DNA of 64,000 nt. It comes from QKMZ01 sp012965515. Lineage in GTDB: Bacteria > Cyanobacteriota > Vampirovibrionia > Obscuribacterales > Obscuribacteraceae. Below, one piece after another: positions 9,055-18,456 of this stretch. A program made the position numbers and the translations under genes. Below the pieces are notes generated by a model. The model was not told the origin of the DNA. It worked only from the letters and a program-made list of their open reading frames with translations, and made no database searches. The stretch covers positions 37,060-101,059 of the forward strand of contig CALFMP010000050.1 in the NCBI GenBank assembly GCA_937879965.1, read 5' to 3'. The number at the start of each line of letters is the position of its first letter. The first letter of the stretch is position 1.

Positions 9055-10026
9055 ATGTGGCCAGGCGTTTCAGGCGAGCAATTCGCTGAAAATTCCGATC
9101 AACAGGGCAAAAGCCCTGATAAAACCAATCCACTTGCAGAAGAAAGCTCCATGCTTCTTGCTCAAGGAGGACCATCCCGCCGCGGCCGACCGGAGCCCAA
9201 TCGCCAGCAGCCGGAGCCAATCGGCGTCGCGACAATGAATTCGGACGGGACAATTGTTCTCAATCTTCATCACCATGGCACTGTCGACGCCGATGCGGAG
9301 CTGATCTACGACCGCAACGATAAACAGTACAAAGAAATCGCCGACCACCTAGGCGGTTTACGACCGGGCGAAGTGAAAGCCGTCATGCCATGGTCTGACC
9401 AGATCCAGCGGCAAGATATAACTACCCCGCCGAGTGATGCGCCAGCGCCGGCGCCAAAACCCAAAGTAGCGCCAACAACGAGTTTTACCGACACAGTCAA
9501 CGATACATACAACGCCTTGCCGCAGAACGTTCGAGATTCGCTCGCAAAAGATGGCGTGAAGGTTATAGCAACTGACAAAGTCACAGACGTGATGCCGGAA
9601 CTGGCTGGACAAAAGCCGCGCGGTTGGCCTCCAGGCAGCAGCTGGGATGACGTCGACGGCGCCTATGACACGACGGGAAAACGCATTATCGTTGCGGAAA
9701 GACAAAACAGCACGAAGCCACGCAGCAATGACGTAGCAGGTCTGACACGCCACGAAACCGGACACGCAGTCGACCGCTTGCACAACTTCTCGGACCAACA
9801 GATTTTCAAAACTCCTTATGACCGAGAGGCTGCAGCGGTACCGCCAGCTGATGCGCAAGCTCTCGATTACTTCTTACAGAAAGGCGATGCAGGGCGGGAA
9901 GAAACGTTTGCCGAAACATTCGCGATCATCAATGGCGGAGCGACGACGAAAAATAGAGAAACCCTTCTGAAAAAGGACTTCCCTGATACGATCAAGGTTG
10001 TGACCGACCAAATCAAGAATCTGTAG
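9055..10026 (+). CDS. Putative zincin metallopeptidase with N-terminal DGTI module
   Basis: A 323-residue protein. Residues 56-115 form a module (IGVATMNSDGTIVLNL...YKEIADHLGGLRPGE) that recurs as the whole of the next gene. A Pro/Ala linker follows, then a domain with TRHETGHAVDRLH (HExxH at 233-237) and, 46-50 residues on, REETFAETFA, whose Glu283 or Glu287 could be the third zinc ligand. This layout resembles gluzincin domains of the anthrax-lethal-factor type. No signal peptide is seen. The start is uncertain: ATG 9055 lacks a clear binding site and ATG 9151 is possible. Activity and target are inference. Confidence 0.55.
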   Translation: MWPGVSGEQFAENSDQQGKSPDKTNPLAEESSMLLAQGGPSRRGRPEPNRQQPEPIGVATMNSDGTIVLNLHHHGTVDADAELIYDRNDKQYKEIADHLGGLRPGEVKAVMPWSDQIQRQDITTPPSDAPAPAPKPKVAPTTSFTDTVNDTYNALPQNVRDSLAKDGVKVIATDKVTDVMPELAGQKPRGWPPGSSWDDVDGAYDTTGKRIIVAERQNSTKPRSNDVAGLTRHETGHAVDRLHNFSDQQIFKTPYDREAAAVPPADAQALDYFLQKGDAGREETFAETFAIINGGATTKNRETLLKKDFPDTIKVVTDQIKNL

Positions 10027-10055
10027 AACAAAATCACTCTAAATGGAACAGCGAA

Positions 10056-10271
10056 GTGCCTGATTCTGAGAGCGAAGACGAATACATCGGAACCGCGTGG
10101 ATCACCGAAGACGGCACCATTGAGATGAAACTGCGCGCCGTCGGACCAGGCATATACGGCGTCGGCAAACTTTCATATCCGAAGACGCATCCAAACTACG
10201 CCGAAATTCAACAGCATCTCGGACCCATGAAACCCGGGGAAGAAGTGCTTGTCCGCCCGTTTCCCGACTAA
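10056..10271 (+). CDS. Stand-alone DGTI module protein
   Basis: A 71-residue acidic protein starting at GTG 10056, 29 bases after the putative peptidase. Its whole length matches residues 56-115 of that protein: both follow the pattern IG-TA--xxDGTIxxxL...Y-EI--HLG-xxPGE-xxV-P-xD. It may be a binding partner, inhibitor or pseudosubstrate of the upstream protein. It ends just before a palindromic repeat. No known family is recognised. Confidence 0.55.
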   Translation: MPDSESEDEYIGTAWITEDGTIEMKLRAVGPGIYGVGKLSYPKTHPNYAEIQQHLGPMKPGEEVLVRPFPD

Positions 10272-10272
10272 T

Positions 10273-10294
10273 GGGGCGATGCCATGCATCGCCC
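10273..10294 (+). repeat. Palindromic repeat GGGGCGATGCCATGCATCGCCC
   Basis: A single palindromic element of the family described at 2290, lying immediately after the stop codon of the small gene at 10056. It may act as a weak terminator or as an mRNA 3' end. Confidence 0.8.
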
Positions 10295-10337
10295 GGTCTT
10301 TAGCAGTGAATATTGTATGCGCTCTTTTGAAAGCGAC

Positions 10338-11006
10338 CTACTCATGGAAGTAAGCCCAAACGCCAACAGGCTCCACCCATCCCCCGGGCCGTTCTCCATA
10401 TTTTTCTGATGGTCGGTAGAAAAACTCGTCCCAGTTCAAAACACCCAAGCCGCAGTCCACTCGCAATTCCCAAGAATCCGGTTCATCCATTAATCGCTCG
10501 TAGCGAAATTCTGGATAGGCTCCGATACCAGTTGACGGAATCTGCGGAATGTACTTGGGAACAAGATCTTCCAACTCCGCAGGGGGCGCCTTTCTCTCAG
10601 CTTCAAATCTCTTGATTGCTGCAATTAGAGGCTTGGTTCGTTCAGCCATCTGTTTAAAGCCATTTAGTCGAACAAAATGGGACAAGCTGATACCAGGCAG
10701 CGAAAACAGCAGGGAGATTACACAAGCGATCCAAACGAGTCCAACAGTTCTTCGCGTTCCACGGAAAAGCATCAAAGTGAGTGCTGGAACCAATCCAAGC
10801 AAAGCAAACAAAAACGAGAAGACAAACAAGATCATCTGCAGAAGGCAAAACCAGCCTGAAATAGCTCCTGGCAGGCTGGACATAACGATTAGTTCGCAGA
10901 CCACCGGAAAGAAACCAATTGCAATTCCTATTCCAATCGCAGTGAACAAGGGACGATCGAATAGGTTTTGAACAGCAACAGGAATTGAACCGTATGTTGG
11001 GGACAT
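10338..11006 (-). CDS. Membrane protein with pseudopilin-like C-terminus
   Basis: A 222-residue protein with four hydrophobic segments in the first 135 residues. The soluble tail then reads IAAIKRFEAERKAPPAELEDLVPKYIPQIP. This pattern (helix, 'APPAELEDLVPKYIP') is typical of the part after the N-terminal helix of type II secretion pseudopilins and of related small lipoproteins. Here it follows a multi-spanning region rather than a pilin leader. The gene has no strong ribosome binding site. Function unknown. Confidence 0.55.
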   Translation of the reverse strand: MSPTYGSIPVAVQNLFDRPLFTAIGIGIAIGFFPVVCELIVMSSLPGAISGWFCLLQMILFVFSFLFALLGLVPALTLMLFRGTRRTVGLVWIACVISLLFSLPGISLSHFVRLNGFKQMAERTKPLIAAIKRFEAERKAPPAELEDLVPKYIPQIPSTGIGAYPEFRYERLMDEPDSWELRVDCGLGVLNWDEFFYRPSEKYGERPGGWVEPVGVWAYFHE

Positions 11007-11096
11007 TGTTAGGTTGCGCAGCTGATAATAATTCCATTCTAGCGAACCATCTGAAATCAGGTTCTACTACATCACTTCGTAATGCAAACGCAAAAA

Positions 11097-11139
11097 GGAA
11101 AAGCACAGAAAAAACCCAAGGGTCTTCTCCGTGCTTTCC
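11097..11139 (-). terminator. Long stem-loop downstream of plsC-like gene
   Basis: On the minus strand GGAAAGCACGGAG... pairs with ...CTGTGCTTTTCC over most of a 20-base stem interrupted by small bulges. It lies about 90 bases past the stop of the acyltransferase gene. Confidence 0.6.
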
Positions 11140-11227
11140 CAGATGCAGTGCGGCTTACCGAAGAACACTGGCAAGCGAACACTGCATTTCGCGTCGTGCT
11201 AGAAACGCACGAGCGCAGCCCTTCGCC

Positions 11228-12133
11228 TTACGCAGCCTGAGCCTTGTCGACTTCCACCTGAATGGCGGCGCGCAGAACTTCAGTCGCCTCGTGAATGTCG
11301 GCGGGCAAGTCCTTCAGCGGAATGGGCTTGCCGACGACCACAGTGGCGCCGTAGTTCTTGGTGACGATCTTCGTGGGCTCACCAGGCTGCGGGTTGGTCA
11401 CTTTCGACACCCACACGCGGAAGCCTGCAAAGCCGATCAGGCGGAGCAGGAAGCCCGGGAAGTTGATGGAGTTCGCCACGCGATGTCCCCAAGTAGCACG
11501 CTTGGGATCGCGATGGTAGACGATGCCGATAGGCAGTGCAGCGAGCTCTTCCTTCGGCACGCTTTCACCGGCACGATTCAGAATGCGAATCCAGCCGGTA
11601 CGAAACTCCTCCTTCCGGAGCACGTTATCGCGGGCGAGGATGCCCTGCGGGAACATGAGGAAGGCTTTGTCGTGCGTAAGGATTTTCGCACCAGCTTCGA
11701 TAACGGCTTCAGCTCCGGCTTTCCCCTTCGCTTTGCCGCGTTCGCCATCGACCGCACAAAATCCTACCCAGGCAGCGAGCGCCGAGCGGATACCGGAGAC
11801 CTCGCTGGCGACAGCCAACTGCCGGTAGGCATAGGGCAGAGCTCGCGTGGTGACTGCGAAGTCGAATTCGAATTGGTGGTTCGGGACAACGATAAGTCGC
11901 CCCGGGTAACGGGCATTTTCGCGGCCGATCACCTTGACCGGACCGACCACGAGAAAGCATCCCAGCTTTGTTGCAAGCCGGTAAGCGAGAGTACCGAAGA
12001 AAGTCGGAGGCGGAGGCAGATAGCCACCTTTCGCCATCTTCTTCCCTTCATTCATCCAGAAGCGGACGCGGTACGCGATAAAACCAACGGCCACCAGAGC
12101 GAGGCCGATAGAGATAATCATGGTCAGGTTCAT
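11228..12133 (-). CDS. 1-acyl-sn-glycerol-3-phosphate acyltransferase family (PlsC-like)
   Basis: A 301-residue protein beginning with a transmembrane helix (MNLTMIISIGLALVAVGFIAY). The start ATG 12133 has AGGGA upstream; the open frame runs back to 12208 but without a binding site. The acyltransferase block shows VVPNHQFEFDFAVTTRAL, an HxxxxD catalytic motif, followed by FPQGILARDN where the family has the FPEGTR substrate-binding motif. It probably acylates a glycerolipid at the inner membrane. GC-rich codon use differs from the neighbouring 10338 gene. Upstream lie a palindromic repeat pair and then a lysozyme gene on the same strand. Confidence 0.8.
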   Translation of the reverse strand: MNLTMIISIGLALVAVGFIAYRVRFWMNEGKKMAKGGYLPPPPTFFGTLAYRLATKLGCFLVVGPVKVIGRENARYPGRLIVVPNHQFEFDFAVTTRALPYAYRQLAVASEVSGIRSALAAWVGFCAVDGERGKAKGKAGAEAVIEAGAKILTHDKAFLMFPQGILARDNVLRKEEFRTGWIRILNRAGESVPKEELAALPIGIVYHRDPKRATWGHRVANSINFPGFLLRLIGFAGFRVWVSKVTNPQPGEPTKIVTKNYGATVVVGKPIPLKDLPADIHEATEVLRAAIQVEVDKAQAA

Positions 12134-12255
12134 TTTTTTTCCCTGTGGGAAGCGGCAGCACCGCCCCTCGCGCTCGGAGAAGTACCGAGTCGAGGAGCGG
12201 CACCACACGCTCGTTCATGTTCAGAAAACGCAAGCACAATTGCTGCGTCCAATGC

Positions 12256-12345
12256 GGGCGATGCATGGCATCGCCCCTACAGTTCTCGCAAGCGGGCGAT
12301 GCGAGCCGCGAAGCCAAACGATGCATGGCATCGCTTCAGGTTCGT
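12256..12345 (+). repeat. Palindromic repeat pair
   Basis: GGGCGATGCATGGCATCGCCC at 12256-12277 is followed by a related degenerate copy ending in CGATGCATGGCATCG (about 12327-12341). They separate the acyltransferase from the lysozyme gene and belong to the family described at 2290. Confidence 0.8.
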
Positions 12346-12364
12346 GACTGCATCGTCCTCCTCA

Positions 12365-13135
12365 TCAACCGCGCTTGCGGCGCCCGTTGACGAGGTCGTT
12401 GAGGGCGAAGTAGATCGAGCTGGCGATGCGACGCCAACCAGTTCCGCCCGGCTTGCGCACAGGCAGATGCCTCACGGCATGCGCAGGAACCTTGATGCGT
12501 TCAAGGTCTGCCTCGTTGCCGTTGAAGTAGTTCATGTCGACCTTTTGGTCTTTGATACCGTCGATGGTACCGTTCTCGCTCCACTGCCAGAAATCCCAGC
12601 GCGTCCAGGGGGCTGGAACACGCGGGTTCTGTTGGGCGGTGTAGTGCGCCAGCCAGAGGATGTACGCGGCGAGGGTGTCGTCACCCTTCAGCACGTCAGT
12701 GGCAAACGATGGGCTGAGGTAGATAATCGGCTTCACGCCGAGTTTCTGCTCAACACCGCGCTGCCAGCCATTGACGAGGTCAAGGCGCTGCTTGATGGAA
12801 AGGTGATTCCAGAATGACGGCACTTCCACGTCGAGCACGGGCGGCAGATCACCTGCTTCCAGGCTGCCGACGGTGTTGCAGAAGTTGTCGATCTGGGCTT
12901 GCAGAGGCACGTCTGTTCGGAAGAAGTGATATGCACCCCGCGGGATGCCCTTCTCCTTCAGCTCACGCCAGTTGCGTGCGAACATCGGGTCGACCCAGGT
13001 ACGTCCCTCGGTCGCTTTGATGAACGCGAACTTGCATCCGGCCGCCTTCACTTTCGCCCAGTCGACCGTGCCCTGATAGCGCGAGACATCGATGCCGAAC
13101 AAACGTGCGGCACCGGCATTGCGGGTGTCAGTCAT
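12365..13135 (-). CDS. GH25 lysozyme-like muramidase
   Basis: A 256-residue glycoside hydrolase family 25 protein: FGIDVSRYQGTVDWAKVKAAG at residues 13-33 carries the first catalytic-site Asp, FAFIKATEG and GAYHFFRTD follow, and DVEVP holds the acidic catalytic pair region near residue 110. GH25 enzymes cut the MurNAc-GlcNAc bond in peptidoglycan; they are common as phage endolysins and as bacterial autolysins. No signal peptide is present, so export would need a holin or another route. The next gene upstream encodes a small membrane protein, so the two may form a lysis-type pair. The ribosome binding site is AAGGAAA. Confidence 0.85.
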   Translation of the reverse strand: MTDTRNAGAARLFGIDVSRYQGTVDWAKVKAAGCKFAFIKATEGRTWVDPMFARNWRELKEKGIPRGAYHFFRTDVPLQAQIDNFCNTVGSLEAGDLPPVLDVEVPSFWNHLSIKQRLDLVNGWQRGVEQKLGVKPIIYLSPSFATDVLKGDDTLAAYILWLAHYTAQQNPRVPAPWTRWDFWQWSENGTIDGIKDQKVDMNYFNGNEADLERIKVPAHAVRHLPVRKPGGTGWRRIASSIYFALNDLVNGRRKRG

Positions 13136-13167
13136 GGTGCTGTTTCCTTGTTGAAACTATTGCTGCA

Positions 13168-13641
13168 TCACTCGCGCCCGAGAATGACTTTCTCGAACAG
13201 CGGGATGACGAGCGTGGTGAAGATCAGCAGGACGGTTCCATACACAGGCCGGTAGATGTCCGGCCAGGTGGCGGCAAAAGGACCGCCCAGTGCAAAGACC
13301 CAAACTGTGAACGCCACCAGTGCTGCCACCGCATGAAACGTGCGCTTTGCCTGCAGGCTGGGCGGGGGCGGTGAAGAAGGACGATACACAGCATAGAGCG
13401 GTGCCAAAATCAGAAGACCCACAAACACACCCCACTGGAGGTAGAGGTTGTGAGGGATGATCTGATCGCGGATGATGCCATCGAGCGCGACGAACGCGGC
13501 GACAATATCACCTGGCACGTATTTGAGCAGCTTCTCGAAATAGGTGTCTTCACGACCGCCATCGGCGGCGCCTCTATTTCGACCGTTTCCGGGAGGAGTA
13601 GGCTGCCTGTTGTCCTCCCCGGGGTTATTGGGGTTGGGCAT
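13168..13641 (-). CDS. Small membrane protein, possible holin partner of GH25
   Basis: A 157-residue protein: a Pro/Asn/Gly-rich hydrophilic N-terminus (1-30), an amphipathic segment (FEKLLKYVPGDIVAAFVALDG) and three or four hydrophobic helices up to residue 150. The GGGAGA binding site precedes ATG 13641. It lies 32 bases upstream of the GH25 gene on the same strand, the arrangement expected for a membrane-permeabilising partner of a lysozyme that lacks a signal peptide. Holin function is inference; no recognised holin family is assigned. Confidence 0.5.
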   Translation of the reverse strand: MPNPNNPGEDNRQPTPPGNGRNRGAADGGREDTYFEKLLKYVPGDIVAAFVALDGIIRDQIIPHNLYLQWGVFVGLLILAPLYAVYRPSSPPPPSLQAKRTFHAVAALVAFTVWVFALGGPFAATWPDIYRPVYGTVLLIFTTLVIPLFEKVILGRE

Positions 13642-14113
13642 AGAATTCTCCCAGTTGGTTGTTCGATCGTTGGCTCACCGTCAGGCCATGCAGCCAAGAC
13701 TAAATTCTCGGGACGGTGAAAACCTCCTTTCGGGTAAGTTACATGCGGAATTAAGGGTTGCTCTCAGCACGAAAACACAGACGACTTGCCCACTTTCCTC
13801 GCGCGCGGACATTCTTCGTCAAAAGACGAAGAAACAAGAGCGCAATAGGTTATGTGCCTAGGAGGAGGGAGGTGAAAGAGTGACCTGTTTTTCTTGAAAA
13901 TGCTGAGAAAGTAACACTGGACCTTAGTGAAGTTAAAAGGGCAAAATAAAGTCTTCAAGTCTTTAGCTAGATACTTTGAATCTTAAACTTTGCACGGATA
14001 AGACAAATTTGGGCACGTGCGAGAAGCCAAGATAAAACAGCTGCGCCAATACTTGCAGTTTGTTGAAAACGTAAAGAGCCATTGTTAAGCGAGAAAACGC
14101 CTCGGAGGGCAAC
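13642..14113. other. Intergenic region between divergent genes
   Basis: 472 bases between the leftward lysis-type genes and rightward allantoicase. It should hold both promoters. I see no convincing ORF, repeat or RNA structure. Confidence 0.5.
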
Positions 14114-15139
14114 ATGGAGCGCAACTTCAATCTGGAACCAGCCGTTTTTGCAGACCTTGTAGATGTCGCTCAAGAGCGGTTGGGAGGCAAGGTCCTCTTT
14201 GCATCCGATGAGTTTTTTGCCCCTAAAGAGTCACTTATAAAACCAGGTCGCAGCGAATTCACGCCCGCGACATTTAGCGAAACAGGACAGATCTATGACG
14301 GCTGGGAAACGAGACGAAAAGGCGGCCGCAGCGGCATGGATTTTGCCATCGTCGAACTCGGTGTTCAATGTGTAATCAGAGGCATCGACATCGACACCAA
14401 TCATTTCTTGGGTAACCACCCTCCTTATGCAGCACTCGATGCACTTCGCTATGACCCGGTTCACCGAGACATTGCCAAGATTTCCAAAGAGGATGCGCAG
14501 TGGCAAGAAGTTTTGCATCGAGTGCCACTCAAACAAGGCTGCCAGAACATTTTTTCAGTATGCAGCCCAGAGATCTGGCAGGCCGTGAGACTTCGCATCT
14601 ATCCTGATGGTGGAGTGGCCAGATTGCGAGTCTTTGGTGAAGTGCGCATGGATTGGGCTTCTATACCGCAAAAAACAATTACAGATCTCGCACTGATCAC
14701 CCACGGCGGCAGCGTAGTTGCTTGCAATGACATGTTCTTCGGCAACAAGGACAACCTCATCTACCCCGGTCGCGGCATTAACATGGGTGATGGATGGGAA
14801 ACAAAGCGCAGGCGTGAAGAGGGAAATGATTGGGTGATTGTAAAACTCGGCACAGCCGGAACAGTCGACAACGTCGAAATCGACACCAACCACTTCAAAG
14901 GAAACGCTCCGAAAGAGGCATGGGTAGACTGCCTGCACGCACCAGCCAGTCGCGTTGACTATCTAACCTGGCCGGATTACGACTGGAAACCTCTGATTGC
15001 GAAAACGGAAACACAACCGCATCATCAGCATCATTTCGACAGTAGCAAAGTACTCTTCAAAGGTCCTATCACCCACATTCGATTGAACATCAACAATGGC
15101 GGCGTCAGCCGCTTGCGCGTCAACGGATATCACATCTAG
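14114..15139 (+). CDS. alc: Allantoicase
   Basis: A 341-residue protein of typical family length with the two allantoicase repeats: GKVLFASDEFFAPKESLI with DGWETRRKG and IDIDTNHFLGNHP in the first, and VVACNDMFFGNKDNLIYPG with DGWETKRRR and IEIDTNHFKGNAP in the second. The enzyme hydrolyses allantoate to ureidoglycolate and urea in purine degradation. The start has GGAGGG six bases upstream. No other allantoin-pathway gene is nearby, so the substrate must come from elsewhere in the genome or from outside. A T-tailed hairpin follows the stop. Confidence 0.93.
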   Translation: MERNFNLEPAVFADLVDVAQERLGGKVLFASDEFFAPKESLIKPGRSEFTPATFSETGQIYDGWETRRKGGRSGMDFAIVELGVQCVIRGIDIDTNHFLGNHPPYAALDALRYDPVHRDIAKISKEDAQWQEVLHRVPLKQGCQNIFSVCSPEIWQAVRLRIYPDGGVARLRVFGEVRMDWASIPQKTITDLALITHGGSVVACNDMFFGNKDNLIYPGRGINMGDGWETKRRREEGNDWVIVKLGTAGTVDNVEIDTNHFKGNAPKEAWVDCLHAPASRVDYLTWPDYDWKPLIAKTETQPHHQHHFDSSKVLFKGPITHIRLNINNGGVSRLRVNGYHI

Positions 15140-15153
15140 AACATCGTGGGGGG

Positions 15154-15178
15154 GGGCGCGTTGCACACGCCCTTTTTT
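15154..15178 (+). terminator. Terminator of allantoicase gene
   Basis: GGGCG (15154-15158) pairs with CGCCC (15168-15172), followed by six T. The hairpin is itself a GGGGGCGCGTTGCA-type repeat, showing that members of the intergenic repeat family serve as terminators. Confidence 0.8.
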
Positions 15179-15246
15179 CGGTCGGTCCGCAGCTTGCCGC
15201 CCGGCGTCGGCGAGCCGCCAACACACCTACCATTCGTCGAATAGAA

Positions 15247-16329
15247 CTAGCGCCTAGAATTGATTTCCCAACCGCGCATGATGCCGGCCAATTCCCATGA
15301 TGTTTGGTGCTCGCCTGCTTCAGAACCACCGAGAATTCCAACGCGTTTTGCCCATGCATAGCCCGCTCCGATAGTTGCCCATGCCGGTGCAGTCACATAG
15401 CGATTTGTGGAAACTTCGGTGGTCCCAAAATCCATCGTATCGGCGGCAACCCGCTTCGATACCTCAAAGAAGTGCTCAGAAGCAGCGAGATCAGGATCCA
15501 ACTCGCGGCCTTGCATGTGCTTGGGCAGACTATTCGCATGTGCTACAAGACCGTTTCTCAACATGAATAATCGATCGTATGCAATCTCTTCTTGCTGCAA
15601 CGGATCCAAAGTCAACTTCTGCGCTTCAGTTTCTGCCAGTGCAACCAGAAGTGCAGTGCGGCGATCTTCGGTTTTCGCAGTTCCATCGCGTGGAATTTGT
15701 TGATCCAACCAAAGCATAGTTTTCATAACATCATCCGGCGTATCGTACATTTTCTTCAAAACGCCATTGCGCAAGCCGTTTTCCACTTGATTGAAATTGA
15801 CAGCATCCACCTCATTCACCGCAGCTCCAACATGATCGAGCACGGCAGCGGGCAGCAAGATATCGTGCATAACACCAGCAAAAACAGCTTCCGTTGCGCT
15901 TGTAGAGTTCCGCTCGGCATCGCTCCAATATTCGCGAGCATCTTTAGCGGCTTGAACCGTATCAACAACTGCATTCATCGCTCTACCCCATGCGTACATC
16001 GCAAATCCAGTCAGCCCGCCTTCATTCACCGCTTCATCCTGATATTCATTCCAATAATCTCGCGCCGTGCCAAGCGCTCCAGTGTCACGAGAATCTACTG
16101 TTTGAGCCGCTTTCGGCATCTTTACTGCTGCTTCGAGAGCACTCGAGTCTGCGACAATTTCCATATCAGGAAGGTAAGCTTCGGACGCTGCATTGCCCGA
16201 CCGCATCTCAGTCAAAGCCGTTCTCTGGCTGTTTACGGAAACATCACCGTACGCAGAAGTGAAATCTATATTGCGTAATTCGGCAGCGCTACGCTCGACG
16301 CCTGCGGGCGTCACTTGGTCTAGGGTCAT
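15247..16329 (-). CDS. Hypothetical protein, 360 residues
   Basis: No family is recognised. The N-terminal 90 residues are polar and low in complexity. The middle (about 95-190) has helices rich in Ala and aromatic residues (YWNEYQDEAVNEGGLTGFAMY; AREYWSDAERNS), including a moderately hydrophobic stretch SATEAVFAGVMHDILLPAAVL. The remainder looks helical and soluble. No signal peptide is present. AAAGG lies upstream of the ATG. It is transcribed divergently from the GH16-like gene. Stop codon TAG. Confidence 0.5.
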   Translation of the reverse strand: MTLDQVTPAGVERSAAELRNIDFTSAYGDVSVNSQRTALTEMRSGNAASEAYLPDMEIVADSSALEAAVKMPKAAQTVDSRDTGALGTARDYWNEYQDEAVNEGGLTGFAMYAWGRAMNAVVDTVQAAKDAREYWSDAERNSTSATEAVFAGVMHDILLPAAVLDHVGAAVNEVDAVNFNQVENGLRNGVLKKMYDTPDDVMKTMLWLDQQIPRDGTAKTEDRRTALLVALAETEAQKLTLDPLQQEEIAYDRLFMLRNGLVAHANSLPKHMQGRELDPDLAASEHFFEVSKRVAADTMDFGTTEVSTNRYVTAPAWATIGAGYAWAKRVGILGGSEAGEHQTSWELAGIMRGWEINSRR

Positions 16330-16698
16330 GGGGAAAGACCTTTAGTAAGTAAAATCGGGGGTAAGTCGCCTGAGCGTTCAGGCTCGTGGGGAAACAATAG
16401 CGGCGACTCGTGACAAAGTATGGGCGTTTTTTGGCAGAAACGTTTTCAAAAATGGCCGCTCCGTTATTTTTCTGCCACAATCAAAATCCCGAAACCCAAT
16501 CTGGGCCGTTGTCACAAGCCCGTCATAGTTGGGCGATATCATCGCCGACAATCGCTCCTTCGACACTATATAAATCCGCCCGCCGGCACGCCGGCCCCTT
16601 TCGCACCTAGAAGGTGCTCAATTGCCACGCAAAGCGCGGCAGTTTTGCGCCGACTACTTACTAACGAAACGCCCCCCTGAATCATGAGGCATTCCCCC
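16330..16698. other. Divergent promoter region
   Basis: 369 bases between the leftward 360-residue hypothetical gene and the rightward GH16-like gene. A perfect inverted repeat GCCGGC-AC-GCCGGC lies at 16582-16595 and an A/T-rich TATATAAAT stretch at about 16567. No gene is seen. Confidence 0.5.
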
Positions 16699-18294
16699 AT
16701 GGCACTTATCAATTCGTTTGACCGTGGCGACAGCGCAACCAACAACACTCTGAACTCCACTTCCAGCTTCTTCGATTGGAACACGGAGATGCGCTCCGCC
16801 AATCAAGGGTTCGGCAGACTGTCGGACAACCTGACCACAAATAGATCCACAGAACCTGCATTTCTGGATTTTGGTGATGCTGGAACAAAAACAGCCACAG
16901 AGCCGGCCGAAGACAGAACAGTTGAAGTACGCACCGGAAGCGGTCCGGAAGACATGGTCATACTTACCAATGATGGCTCACGCAGGTACGTCTACACGGA
17001 TTACAGCAATAGACAAACTACTGAGTGGGACGGCGGAAGAAGACAGGAGTCTAGTGAAGTACAAGACAGGCAGGACCAAACTAGACAAATACAAGAAGTA
17101 TTTCAAAACTTCATCAAGGCATTAGTCAACCTCTGCATGCTTTACAGCCGCTTGTTGCAGCAAAACTACACAGGTGGCGGTGGTGGGGGCGAGCCAGGCT
17201 ACGGCAGAGGTGATACCGGATCTGGTGGCTACGACAGGCCCACACCCGGACCGGACGGACCAATATATGAACAACCATCCGCGCCTAGACCCACACGTCC
17301 CAGACCACAACCGTCAGCTCCGAAACCGCCAAGGGGTGACAGCAATAGCGGCAACACTGGAAACGACAGAGGCGACAACGCGGGAAGCAACGGAAACGAT
17401 GGGAACACTGGAAACATCGGTGCCGACAGAGGCACCACCGACAGCCCATCAGGCTCACGCTATGCCGATACAGCGGTAGTGCGCGGACGAACCATATTCC
17501 GCGACGATTTCAACGGCGCCCGTGGCGAAAAGCCCAACCAACAAGTTTTTGACACGGCACACATAGGTGCCGATGGAAAAACGCGCCAGCGCGGACCAAG
17601 CATTGACGAAGACGGCATCATTGACGTCGACAACACAGTGCAAGACGGAAAGGGTCACCTTCAACTGTTTGCCGAACGGGAAAGAACCTACGATCCGGTT
17701 GCGAAAGAGTATGTCAATTACACCAAAGGCTCAATGCACACAACTGACGGATTGAACTTCAACCTGAAAGACCACCCGGAGGGCGTAGTGGTCGAGGTTA
17801 GAGCAAAGCATCCCACAGCCGACGGAGCCAAATTCAACGCGCTTTGGCTTATGACGGAACGCTGGGGCGCCGACCCCGCAAAAGGTGAGGTGAAGGGCGA
17901 CACCATTGAATATGACGCGGCAGAAGGAGGCGGAGCAGACATCGCTATTCACTATCCAGTCAAAGACATGGCAACGGGCAAATCCAAAGACAACTACGGC
18001 GGTGGAGCACATCCAAAGGATGTCGATTTCAATGACGGAAAGTTCCACACTTATACAGTAGTAATCACGCCGAACGAGAAGACCGGCAGAGGTGATGTCG
18101 TCCAATACGTTGACGGAAAAAAGGTTTTCCAAAAGGACAACGTGTTTCCTGGCGACAAAGATCTGCATCTAAAAGCCAGTATGGAAGTCAGCCCCAAGTG
18201 GACAAAGAAAACGCTGACCAGCCAGGGCGGCATGGACTCTGACGCGGCAGGAGTAATCGACTACATCGACGTGTCGGAACTGAAACGGCGCTAA
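16699..18294 (+). CDS. GH16-like glucanase/lectin-fold protein with MALxxSF N-terminus
   Basis: A 531-residue protein. ATG 16699 is chosen over 16684 because GAGG lies 9 bases upstream and the start MALINSF matches two other proteins here. Residues 1-155 are polar with one helical hydrophobic patch (FQNFIKALVNLCMLYSRLL). Residues about 155-260 are a low-complexity Gly/Pro/Asn/Asp-rich linker. From about 265 a concanavalin-type domain begins (TIFRDDFNG), and TIEYDAAE has the family 16 ExDxxE catalytic pattern (Glu404, Asp406, Glu409). It probably binds or cuts a beta-glucan. No classical signal peptide is seen, so the location is unclear. Confidence 0.65.
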   Translation: MALINSFDRGDSATNNTLNSTSSFFDWNTEMRSANQGFGRLSDNLTTNRSTEPAFLDFGDAGTKTATEPAEDRTVEVRTGSGPEDMVILTNDGSRRYVYTDYSNRQTTEWDGGRRQESSEVQDRQDQTRQIQEVFQNFIKALVNLCMLYSRLLQQNYTGGGGGGEPGYGRGDTGSGGYDRPTPGPDGPIYEQPSAPRPTRPRPQPSAPKPPRGDSNSGNTGNDRGDNAGSNGNDGNTGNIGADRGTTDSPSGSRYADTAVVRGRTIFRDDFNGARGEKPNQQVFDTAHIGADGKTRQRGPSIDEDGIIDVDNTVQDGKGHLQLFAERERTYDPVAKEYVNYTKGSMHTTDGLNFNLKDHPEGVVVEVRAKHPTADGAKFNALWLMTERWGADPAKGEVKGDTIEYDAAEGGGADIAIHYPVKDMATGKSKDNYGGGAHPKDVDFNDGKFHTYTVVITPNEKTGRGDVVQYVDGKKVFQKDNVFPGDKDLHLKASMEVSPKWTKKTLTSQGGMDSDAAGVIDYIDVSELKRR

Positions 18295-18456
18295 TCCAAG
18301 CCTCGACGAATCGTTTGGCATCAAATCGGCAAAAAACCATCCTATAGATAAGTACGGAAACGCCCCAGATTAGAGGGCTCACAGGTTTTCTCGTCGCAAA
18401 TATTCCGCATATCCAAAACACCAGATCGAGGACAAAGATATATGCGATCAATTTCC

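Noticed and set aside
10985..12817. A 610-codon plus-strand frame across the acyltransferase and lysozyme genes
   Set aside because: It runs through the intergenic repeats and opposite two clear genes; it has no start site or motif.
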